From Paludibacteraceae bacterium (GTDB lineage: Bacteria > Bacteroidota > Bacteroidia > Bacteroidales > Paludibacteraceae), in the NCBI GenBank assembly GCA_024692565.1, contig JAILMN010000009.1:1-64000 (forward strand): a DNA stretch of 64,000 bases, in the 5' to 3' direction. Numbering within the stretch: the first letter of the stretch is position 1; every line of letters begins with the position of its first letter. Shown here in pieces: positions 18,324 through 25,750 of this stretch. The notes beneath the pieces are model-generated. The model was not told the DNA's origin. It ran no database searches and saw nothing but the letters and a program-made list of their open reading frames with translations. The position numbers and the translations under genes are program-made.

Positions 18324-20354
18324 ATGGCAATTAAGAAGGATCATACAGGCATTTGGGTGATGGTGGTAGCAGCGGCAGTGCTGGAAGCTATCACTTGTAC
18401 CATGTATTTTACGAACCGTGCAGCTATTCGTGGAGAGGCGGAGTTGCGCGCGAAAACGGAACTGCGTAAAGCGGAGTTGGAGATCAAGACGCACACGGTG
18501 GAGATGGAGACCGCGGCGAAGACATTGGCGTCTTTAGCCGAGCAATACATTGACTGTCCGGACTCGATCTATAATGCTACGCGCCTGACGGTGGGTACGC
18601 TGCGTGAGAACACGAGCATGGCGGTAGCGTTCGTTCCGGACTACTTTCCGAAGAAGGGGCATTTCTACGAGATATGCAGTACCCGTTTCTCGGAGGACAG
18701 TATCTTCACGCGCCAGATAGGCAGCGCCGACCATGACTACACGCAGATGGAATGGTATCAGAACGGCTTTGTGCATGACAGCTGCTGGTGGTGCGAGCCG
18801 TACCTGGACAATGCCGGCGCACGGACGTATGTGGTCAGTTGTTCCTGTCCGGTGCGTGACCGGAAGGGCGAGATTGTAGCCGTCGTGTGTATCGACCTTT
18901 CGCTGAGCGAACTGAAGAACCTCTCCGACTACCTGCAGGTCTATCCCAACAGTTATTATACCATCCGTTCGAGTACAGGTACGGATATCGTTCCCGCGCC
19001 GGACACTATAGCCGGACGCAAGTATAATATATTTCATGAGGAGATTGATGATACCGGATGGCATATGGAGATTATCATCCCGGACGACGTGCTCTTCGCC
19101 GACCTCAACCGTATCGGTAAGATAGTCGGTATCCTGATGCTGTTAGGTCTCGGCGTGCTGGCGCTCATCCTCATCTACTCCGCCCGCACGACACGTAAGA
19201 TGTTGGAGTTCGCGGAGAAAAACCAACGTATCAAAGGCGAGTTGGAAGTAGCGCAGACGATTCAGAATGCGATGCTGCCGAAGGTCTTCCCGCCTTTCCT
19301 CGACCGCCTCGATCTGAACCTGTACGGCATGGTCAATCCTGCGAAAGAAGTTGGCGGCGACTTGTATGATTTCTATGTGCGCCACGATAAACTCTTCTTC
19401 TGCGTAGGCGACGTGAGCGGCAAAGGTGTGCCTGCCGCCCTTGTGATGGCGATGACGCGTTCTCTTTTCCGTGGCATCACGGCGCGCGAAGAGCAACCGG
19501 AACTGATTGTGCATAAGATGAACAAGGCCATTTCGGACCAGAATACGCAGAGTATGTTCCTTACGCTGTTCCTTGGCGTGCTGGATTGCAAAACGGGTCA
19601 CCTCGACTATTGCAACGCGGGGCATAACGCACCGGTGGCTCGCATTAACGGCGAATGGCAACTGCTTGACGTGCTGCCCAACCTGCCTATCGGTGTCGAA
19701 CCCGAGTTCGAATACAAAGCGCAACGGATGCAAGTGCAGTATAACGACCAGATCTTCCTCTATACGGACGGTCTGACCGAGGCGGAAAACAGTAGGCATG
19801 AGCAGTTCGGCGAGACGCGTATGATGGATTGCCTCCGATCCAGCGGTGCGCAACTGACGGCGCCGCGTGAACTGGTGGAAGACATGCAGCGGAGCGTGGA
19901 GACCTTCGTCGGTAGCGCTGAACAAAGCGATGACCTCACGATGCTCTGCATCCGCTATCAGGTGGCTGCACTCGTCATGCGAAATGACATCCAGCAGATA
20001 CCTACGCTCATCGAGTGGTTGGACGGTCTGAACCTGCCGATGGAACTTAATATGCCGATTAACCTGGCGCTGGAAGAGGTGGTCAGCAACGTCATGCTGT
20101 ACGCCTATCCGGGTAAGAGCGGACAGGTCTTCGTTGAGTTCTTTCGCGCCGATGAGCACCAGCTCGTCTTCACCATCACCGACGGCGGTATTCCGTTCGA
20201 CCCGACCCAACAGGCGGAGGCGGACATCACCCTCAGCGCAGAAGAACGCGCTATCGGCGGACTTGGTATTCACCTCGTGCGCCAACTCATGGATAATGTG
20301 AAGTACGAGCGTACAGACGGAAAGAATGTCTTGACCCTCGTCAAGAATCTCTAA
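18324..20354 (+). CDS. sensor (Cache-like) - SpoIIE PP2C phosphatase - HATPase (RsbW-like) fusion
   Basis: N-terminal TM and extracellular sensor; EVGGDLYDFY, VGDVSGKGVPAALVMA, NAGHNAPV, LYTDGLTEAEN; C-terminal NLALEEVVSNVMLYAYP HATPase. Confidence 0.93.
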   Translation: MAIKKDHTGIWVMVVAAAVLEAITCTMYFTNRAAIRGEAELRAKTELRKAELEIKTHTVEMETAAKTLASLAEQYIDCPDSIYNATRLTVGTLRENTSMAVAFVPDYFPKKGHFYEICSTRFSEDSIFTRQIGSADHDYTQMEWYQNGFVHDSCWWCEPYLDNAGARTYVVSCSCPVRDRKGEIVAVVCIDLSLSELKNLSDYLQVYPNSYYTIRSSTGTDIVPAPDTIAGRKYNIFHEEIDDTGWHMEIIIPDDVLFADLNRIGKIVGILMLLGLGVLALILIYSARTTRKMLEFAEKNQRIKGELEVAQTIQNAMLPKVFPPFLDRLDLNLYGMVNPAKEVGGDLYDFYVRHDKLFFCVGDVSGKGVPAALVMAMTRSLFRGITAREEQPELIVHKMNKAISDQNTQSMFLTLFLGVLDCKTGHLDYCNAGHNAPVARINGEWQLLDVLPNLPIGVEPEFEYKAQRMQVQYNDQIFLYTDGLTEAENSRHEQFGETRMMDCLRSSGAQLTAPRELVEDMQRSVETFVGSAEQSDDLTMLCIRYQVAALVMRNDIQQIPTLIEWLDGLNLPMELNMPINLALEEVVSNVMLYAYPGKSGQVFVEFFRADEHQLVFTITDGGIPFDPTQQAEADITLSAEERAIGGLGIHLVRQLMDNVKYERTDGKNVLTLVKNL

Positions 20355-20382
20355 ACTGACAACTGATAACTGACAACTTAAA
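20355..20382. repeat. 7-bp-period tandem repeat
   Basis: ACTGACA ACTGATA ACTGACA ACTTAAA. Confidence 0.75.
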
Positions 20383-20387
20383 AAGAT

Positions 20388-20690
20388 ATGAAAACGGAAA
20401 TTATTGAGAACGGCAATCAGATTATTGCCAAGTTCGCCGGTCGTTTGGATACTCCGGCATCAGTGCAGACTGCAGAAGAAGTGAAGCCGCTTTTGGAGGC
20501 TGCGAACAAAGAGATCATCCTCGATTGCACCGAACTGGAGTATATCTCTTCGTCGGGTCTACGCATCTTCCTCTCGGTGCGCAAGGAGGCTGCTACGCAC
20601 GGCAGTAAAGTGATTGTGCGCAATATCAACGCCGATATCCGTCAGGTCTTTATGATGACGGGTTTTGTGTCACTGTTTGAGATACAATAG
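20388..20690 (+). CDS. STAS-domain anti-sigma factor antagonist
   Basis: IILDCTELEYISSSGLRIFLSVRK, typical SpoIIAA/RsbV phospho-Ser region. Confidence 0.93.
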   Translation: MKTEIIENGNQIIAKFAGRLDTPASVQTAEEVKPLLEAANKEIILDCTELEYISSSGLRIFLSVRKEAATHGSKVIVRNINADIRQVFMMTGFVSLFEIQ

Positions 20691-20692
20691 TC

Positions 20693-21769
20693 ATGGATCT
20701 GCATTCGGAAATGATCATGACGGAGTACGAAGCGCAACTGCCGGTTTATCAGCGGTTGGAAGGCATCGTACAGCGTACGTTGGAGCAGGCGTTGGCGCGT
20801 AACAATATCCTTGTTACGGCGGTCAGCACGCGTATCAAAACGGCAGAATCCTTGGCCGGCAAATTGGCGTTGAAGGGGTCTAAGTATCAGTCAATCAGTG
20901 ATTTGACCGACATCCTCGGTGCACGTGTTATCACATTCTATACCGATGATGTGGACCATATAGCGGCGCTCGCGGAGCAGATGTTCGAAATCGATTGGGA
21001 GAACTCGGTGGACAAGCGCGCGCTGCACCAGATTGACAGCTTCGGCTATAACTCGCTGCATTATATCTGCCGCTTGCCGAAAAGTATCGTTGATGATCCG
21101 GACTGCCCTGCGCTGAACGAGATCCGCTTTGAGTTGCAACTGCGTACGACACTCCAGCATGCCTGGGCATCTATCAACCATGATATCGGATATAAGACAG
21201 GCGTGGAGATCCCGCGGGACTACCTGCGCCGTATCAACCGTCTGGCAGGTATCCTCGAGATGGCAGATGATGAGTTCAGCCGCATCCGAACGGAGATAAC
21301 CGACTATCGTCGCCGCGTGCAGCAGCTGGTGCAGAACGGCAAGTTGGACGACGTACAACTCGATGGCGATACCTTCACCAGTTATCTGCAGGCGAGACCC
21401 TTCGATGCGCTCAATAAACGCATCGCGTCCATCAACCAGGCCGAGATTGAAGAAGTGCCGCTCATTCGCTACCTGCGCGTCTTCAAAGAGTACGGCTGCA
21501 AGACCCTCGGCGACGTGCATCGCATGAAACTCAAATACGAGAACGATGCCTATCGACTCGCGCGGTATCAGTTGGGTAATACCGACCTCGATATCATCTC
21601 CTCCGCCGTAGGCGTGCAGAATATATGCATCATCTGTATCTTGGCAACCGGAGGCGGTAAGATGGGATTGATCCGACTCTTCGACCTCATCAACGGCCAT
21701 AACAACCAGAACGAAGCGCTTGCAGACATCACCTATGAGCAAGCCAGCAAACTACAAGTGGAAAACTAA
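20693..21769 (+). CDS. RelA/SpoT-domain (p)ppGpp synthetase-like protein
   Basis: SISDLTDILGARVITFY, FGYNSLHYI, LQLRTTLQHAWASINHDIGYK; no HD/TGS/ACT evident. Confidence 0.85.
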   Translation: MDLHSEMIMTEYEAQLPVYQRLEGIVQRTLEQALARNNILVTAVSTRIKTAESLAGKLALKGSKYQSISDLTDILGARVITFYTDDVDHIAALAEQMFEIDWENSVDKRALHQIDSFGYNSLHYICRLPKSIVDDPDCPALNEIRFELQLRTTLQHAWASINHDIGYKTGVEIPRDYLRRINRLAGILEMADDEFSRIRTEITDYRRRVQQLVQNGKLDDVQLDGDTFTSYLQARPFDALNKRIASINQAEIEEVPLIRYLRVFKEYGCKTLGDVHRMKLKYENDAYRLARYQLGNTDLDIISSAVGVQNICIICILATGGGKMGLIRLFDLINGHNNQNEALADITYEQASKLQVEN

Positions 21770-21781
21770 AAACTTATACAC

Positions 21782-22621
21782 ATGGAACCGATTAAAATTG
21801 ATTTGAACGACTATGTTCGTACGGGCGAAGGCGCAAATGGCGCCAGCTATAACCACAAGTCTGACCCATCCATCATGATGAAGATGTATTTCCGCAATTT
21901 CGAATCGGCAGCACTGGAACTCGAGGTGGCGCAGAAAGTATATAAAATGGGCATCCCGACACCCGAACCCGGTGACCTCGTAACGGACGGTAAGCAAATG
22001 GGTATCCGTTTCCGCCGTATCGACGGTAAAAAATCCTATTCGCGTGCCTGCGGAGACAATCCCGAGAAGGCCCCCGAGTACGGACGTGAGTTCGCGCAGA
22101 TGTGCAAGAAACTGCATGCTATTCATGTCGATACCACCCAATTTGAGAACGTCAAGGACCGCCTCTATACGATGCTCGCCAACAATCCCGATTTCACACC
22201 GGAGCAGAAGCAGAAACTGCATGATTTCATTGCTGCCGCACCGGATGGAGATACCGCTATTCACGGCGACCTGCAGTTCGGAAATGCCATCTTCACCGAG
22301 AAAGACGGCGTACGTACTTCCTATTTCATCGACCTCGGCGATTTCTGCTACGGCTATCCGATGTTCGACATCGGTATGGTCTATCTCTGCTGCTGCCTGA
22401 ATGATGAGTCGTGGACGATGGAGGTCAACCATATGTCGAATGCTACAGCGGCACGCTTCTGGAACGCTTTCGCACTCGAGTACTTCGGACCCGATGCCGA
22501 CATGGAAGAGGTGATGAAGCAGGTGAAGATTTATGCCGGACTCAAGACCATTATGATCGAGCGCGATACACACTGCGCAATGCCGCAGTTCCGCGCAATG
22601 CTCGAAGGAACAATTTATTAG
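21782..22621 (+). CDS. aminoglycoside-phosphotransferase-like kinase (APH family, TIGR02172-like)
   Basis: AIHGDLQFGNAIFTEKDG...SYFIDLGDFCYGYPMFDIG catalytic motifs. Confidence 0.85.
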   Translation: MEPIKIDLNDYVRTGEGANGASYNHKSDPSIMMKMYFRNFESAALELEVAQKVYKMGIPTPEPGDLVTDGKQMGIRFRRIDGKKSYSRACGDNPEKAPEYGREFAQMCKKLHAIHVDTTQFENVKDRLYTMLANNPDFTPEQKQKLHDFIAAAPDGDTAIHGDLQFGNAIFTEKDGVRTSYFIDLGDFCYGYPMFDIGMVYLCCCLNDESWTMEVNHMSNATAARFWNAFALEYFGPDADMEEVMKQVKIYAGLKTIMIERDTHCAMPQFRAMLEGTIY

Positions 22622-22664
22622 TAATAAATCGTCAATCGTAAATCGTTCAATCGTAAATAATTTT
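22622..22664. repeat. 7-bp-period tandem repeat
   Basis: ATCGTCA ATCGTAA ATCGTTCA ATCGTAA between CDSs. Confidence 0.7.
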
Positions 22665-23243
22665 ATGGCTAATAAATATATCGATACTGACCTCTTTGAC
22701 CGCGCAGCGGTCTTCGCCATCCGGGCGCACCATAATACCGAGCGTCGCGGCAAAGGTTTTCCCTATATCATTCACCCGATGGAGGCCGTGGAGATTGTCG
22801 CAACAATCACTACTGACCCCGAACTGCTGGCGGCTGCAGCGCTACATGACACTATCGAAGATACCGATGTCACCGTCGAGCAGATCCGTGCCGAGTTCGG
22901 AGAACGCATCGCTAACCTCGTGCACGCCGAGAGTGACCAGTTCACCGAAGGGGTGTCCGAAGAGGATAGTTGGCATGACCGTAAGCAAGCAGCCATAGAC
23001 CGGCTCGCAGCGGCGCCGCATGACGCGAAGATTGTGGCGATGGGCGATAAACTGAGTAATATGCGCGCCATATGGCGAGACTATCAGACCAAAGGCGATG
23101 CACTGTGGTCTATCTTCCATGTTAAGGATAAAGCTTCGCATGAATGGCACTATCGCGGTCTCGCCGCTTCACTCAGCGAACTGAGTGACACCTTCGCTTA
23201 CCAAGAGTTCGTCCGCCTCATCGATGAAGTCTTCACCCGTTAA
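22665..23243 (+). CDS. RSH/Mesh1-type HD-domain (p)ppGpp hydrolase-like protein
   Basis: RAHHNTERRGKGFPYIIHPMEAVEIV, AAALHDTIEDTDVTVEQIRAEFGERIANLVHAESD. Confidence 0.88.
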   Translation: MANKYIDTDLFDRAAVFAIRAHHNTERRGKGFPYIIHPMEAVEIVATITTDPELLAAAALHDTIEDTDVTVEQIRAEFGERIANLVHAESDQFTEGVSEEDSWHDRKQAAIDRLAAAPHDAKIVAMGDKLSNMRAIWRDYQTKGDALWSIFHVKDKASHEWHYRGLAASLSELSDTFAYQEFVRLIDEVFTR

Positions 23244-23258
23244 TACACATTACACATC

Positions 23259-23828
23259 ATGGAAAAGAAATTTGTTGTTACCATCGGACGCGAGTTTGGT
23301 ACCGGTGGACGAAAAATAGCCAATGAGTTGGCGCAGATATTAGGAGTGCAACTGTATGACCGTCAGCTGCTGGAACCCATCCGCGAGCGGCATAACCTCA
23401 CGCAGGAAGAGATAGACCACATCAAATCCGTCAAACCCAGCTGGTGGTATGAGAATGTGTCCCAGGATCTGTATAATGACGAGGAATTCCTCGTGCGCTC
23501 GCTTGCGGAGCGGGAGTCATGCGTCATCCTGGGGCGTACGGGTTTCCATATTTTCCGCGAGAATCCGAATGCGTTCAAGGTCTTCCTCATTGCGGACAAG
23601 ACATACCGCCGCGATAAAGTGGCGCGCCGGCTTAATATCAACGAAGGTAGCGCAGACACCCTGATTGACAAGGTGGACGAAGCGCGGGAGAACTTTACCA
23701 AAACCTTCAGCGGCAAAACGCGTTATGATGCGCGTAATTATGACCTCGTGCTCAATGTGACCGGTCTCGATGCACAGGAAGTGGCACGGTTTATAGCTGA
23801 GTGTGTACGTCGGCGCTTAGGACAATGA
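23259..23828 (+). CDS. cytidylate kinase-like family protein
   Basis: VTIGREFGTGGRKIANELAQILGVQLYDRQLL; CVILGRTGFHIF; RYDARNYDLVLNVTGL. Confidence 0.9.
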   Translation: MEKKFVVTIGREFGTGGRKIANELAQILGVQLYDRQLLEPIRERHNLTQEEIDHIKSVKPSWWYENVSQDLYNDEEFLVRSLAERESCVILGRTGFHIFRENPNAFKVFLIADKTYRRDKVARRLNINEGSADTLIDKVDEARENFTKTFSGKTRYDARNYDLVLNVTGLDAQEVARFIAECVRRRLGQ

Positions 23829-24628
23829 ATATTCAATTTGAGCATATAGATAATGCCCGCGACTTGGGCGGAATGAAAGGCGCAGGTGGACGACTCGTCA
23901 GGCCCCATCGGCTCATCCGTACGGCTCACCTCCACGACGCTTCCGATGACGACGTGCGGCGACTCAAAGAGAAATATAAGCTCTGCCGCATCTTCGATTT
24001 CCGTTCGCTGGGAGAGTCCCAAGCCGTCCCCGATCGCGAGATAGAGGGCGTGCAGCATCATCTGCTCCCTACCATCGACATGCGCGCCGAGCAGCAGACC
24101 GGCAAACCCATTCCCGACGAAGCTTTTCTCGAACTCGACCGGCATATTGTCAACTATTCCTTCTATCCCGAGGTACAGGTCATGGCGGCGAATATGTACC
24201 CCTCCCTCATCCGGAGTGAGTTTTCCCAACTCCAGTACGCTGCTTTCCTCAGACTCATCATCGAGGCACCCGAAGACGGCGGTATACTCTGGCATTGTGC
24301 CCAAGGCAAAGACCGCACAGGCTGGGGAGCAGCCTTCCTTATGTTTGCTCTTGGTATTTCCAAAGACGATATCATCGAGGATTTCGAACTCAGCAATATC
24401 GCCTACCGACCCATCGTTACCAAACTGAATGCAGATGTCGATGCACGCGGTGGAGGACAAGCCGAGAAAGCAGTCATACAGGCTTTCATGGGTGTCTCTA
24501 CGCCTAATTTCATCTCCACCCTCGATCTCATCGACCGCGAGTATGGCGGCATGACCAATTATCTCCACGAGATCCTCTGCCTCACACACGACGATATACT
24601 CACCCTCCGAAAACGATTCTTAGTATGA
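23825..24628 (+). CDS. tyrosine/serine protein phosphatase (Y_phosphatase3-like)
   Basis: NARDLGGMKG; ILWHCAQGKDRTGWGAAF (CX5R active site). Confidence 0.93.
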   Translation: MNIQFEHIDNARDLGGMKGAGGRLVRPHRLIRTAHLHDASDDDVRRLKEKYKLCRIFDFRSLGESQAVPDREIEGVQHHLLPTIDMRAEQQTGKPIPDEAFLELDRHIVNYSFYPEVQVMAANMYPSLIRSEFSQLQYAAFLRLIIEAPEDGGILWHCAQGKDRTGWGAAFLMFALGISKDDIIEDFELSNIAYRPIVTKLNADVDARGGGQAEKAVIQAFMGVSTPNFISTLDLIDREYGGMTNYLHEILCLTHDDILTLRKRFLV

Positions 24629-24766
24629 TACATTGTAACGAAGAAGTGGCGCGTTGCCTGCTCTGCCAGGACGCTCCTTGTGGCGCTAAAACTCATCCGT
24701 GACGGTCAACTATTCATCCTCCGCAACGGCAAGACCTACACCGCCCTCGGTGTGGAGATAAAGTAA
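24625..24766 (+). pseudogene. chimeric gene remnant: Cys-motif N-terminus plus out-of-frame C-terminal tail
   Basis: MIHCNEEVARCLLCQDAPCGAKTHP* (24625-24702); other frame ALKLIRDGQLFILRNGKTYTALGVEIK* ending 24766. Confidence 0.6.
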
Positions 24767-24855
24767 TAAGTAAGTAGAATTGGAGCGCTTCGGCGCTCCT
24801 TTTTGCTTACTAATATGAGCAAAAGTAATAATTTTTGAAAAAAAATGCAGAAATA

Positions 24856-24888
24856 TTTGCGTATATCAAAAAAAAGCAGTACTTTTGC
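24856..24888 (+). promoter_or_regulatory. 33-bp conserved promoter module copy, upstream of tRNAs
   Basis: TTTGCGTATATCAAAAAAAAGCAGTACTTTTGC. Confidence 0.85.
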
Positions 24889-24912
24889 ACCCGCTTTTGA
24901 AAAGAAGTACCC

Positions 24913-24986
24913 GGTGCGGTAGTTCAGTTGGTTAGAATACCGGCCTGTCACGCCGTAGGTCGCGAGTTCGAGTCTCGTCCGCACCG
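24913..24986 (+). tRNA. tRNA-Asp(GTC)
   Basis: GGTGCGG/CCGCACC acceptor, anticodon loop CTGTCAC, TTCGAGT T-loop. Confidence 0.93.
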
Positions 24987-24998
24987 CTTCTTTTTTAG

Positions 24999-25072
24999 GG
25001 TCCATTAGCTCAACTGAATAGAGTACCACACTACGGATGTGGGGGTTGCAGGTTTGAATCCTGCATGGATCA
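24999..25072 (+). tRNA. tRNA-Arg(ACG)
   Basis: GGTCCAT/ATGGATC acceptor, CCACA-CTACGGA-TGTGG anticodon arm, GGTTTGAATCC T-arm. Confidence 0.92.
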
Positions 25073-25080
25073 CATACAAA

Positions 25081-25121
25081 AAGAAAACTCATCTGAAAGT
25101 TCACTTTCAAGTGAGTTTTTT
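25081..25121 (+). terminator. terminator after tRNAs
   Basis: aaaactca..tgaaagt-tc-actttca..tgagtttttt hairpin with T-tract. Confidence 0.8.
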
Positions 25122-25189
25122 ATTTTGGATGTTGAACTCGCCCACGGCGAGGGCTAAGGATTACGAAGAAATCCTGCATGGATCACACG

Positions 25190-25226
25190 AAATCAGTGCA
25201 GTCAATCGGCTGCACTGATTTATTTT
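25190..25226. terminator. bidirectional terminator-like hairpin
   Basis: aaatcagtgcag-tcaatcgg-ctgcactgattt perfect 12-bp stem plus tatttta. Confidence 0.75.
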
Positions 25227-25237
25227 AGATTTCCTGC

Positions 25238-25750
25238 TTATTTTATATGCTCGATGATGTAGTAAGGGATATCGAGGGCTTGGATCTCGGCTTCGTAGCG
25301 CTCAAAGAGTTCCTGGCGGATGGCGTCTGAGCCATTGGAGCGGGTAGGGTCGGGTACCCAAGGGATATCGGGTTTGCAGAGCAGATAGACGTCCATCGGG
25401 TAGCGCAGGATAGCTTCGTTGAGCCATTCCGGCACGCGGCCAAAAGCATAGTCGAACCAAACCTTCGTGACAATCAGTTCGGTATCGAAAAAGTATTTAC
25501 GATTGGACGATTGACGATTGACTATATTGTCCAATTCTTCAATCTGGTGCTTGGCAATCTCGCAGAGTTCATCCCAAGTGACGTTCGTAGTGCCTTTGCG
25601 CGCCACGTATTCGCGCGCGTACTCAGGCACGCACGTTCCTTTATGCCGCGCGGAAAGATACTTAGCCAGCGTGCTTTTGCCCGTTGACTCAGGACCTATG
25701 ATGCCTACTTTGTAGGGTGTAGGGTGTGCGGTGTAAGGTGTAGAACTCAT
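25238..25750 (-). CDS. NadR-like (nicotinamide riboside kinase-type) ATP-binding protein
   Basis: VGIIGPESTGKSTLAKYLS P-loop; CVPEYAREYV; FFDTELIVTKVWFDYAFG; LLCKPDIPWVPDPTR. Confidence 0.9.
   Translation of the reverse strand: MSSTPYTAHPTPYKVGIIGPESTGKSTLAKYLSARHKGTCVPEYAREYVARKGTTNVTWDELCEIAKHQIEELDNIVNRQSSNRKYFFDTELIVTKVWFDYAFGRVPEWLNEAILRYPMDVYLLCKPDIPWVPDPTRSNGSDAIRQELFERYEAEIQALDIPYYIIEHIK
25498..25527. repeat. 7-bp-period repeat inside nadR-like CDS
   Basis: reverse strand AATCGTC AATCGTC CAATCGT AA, encoding VNRQSSNRK. Confidence 0.65.
25711..25746. repeat. 7-bp-period repeat encoding the nadR-like N-terminus
   Basis: reverse strand CTACACC TTACACC GCACACC CTACACC CTACA, encoding STPYTAHPTPYK. 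Confidence 0.75.

Noticed and set aside
19143-20285. 380-aa - strand ORF
   Set aside because: Antisense to the SpoIIE/HATPase gene, no domain recognised.
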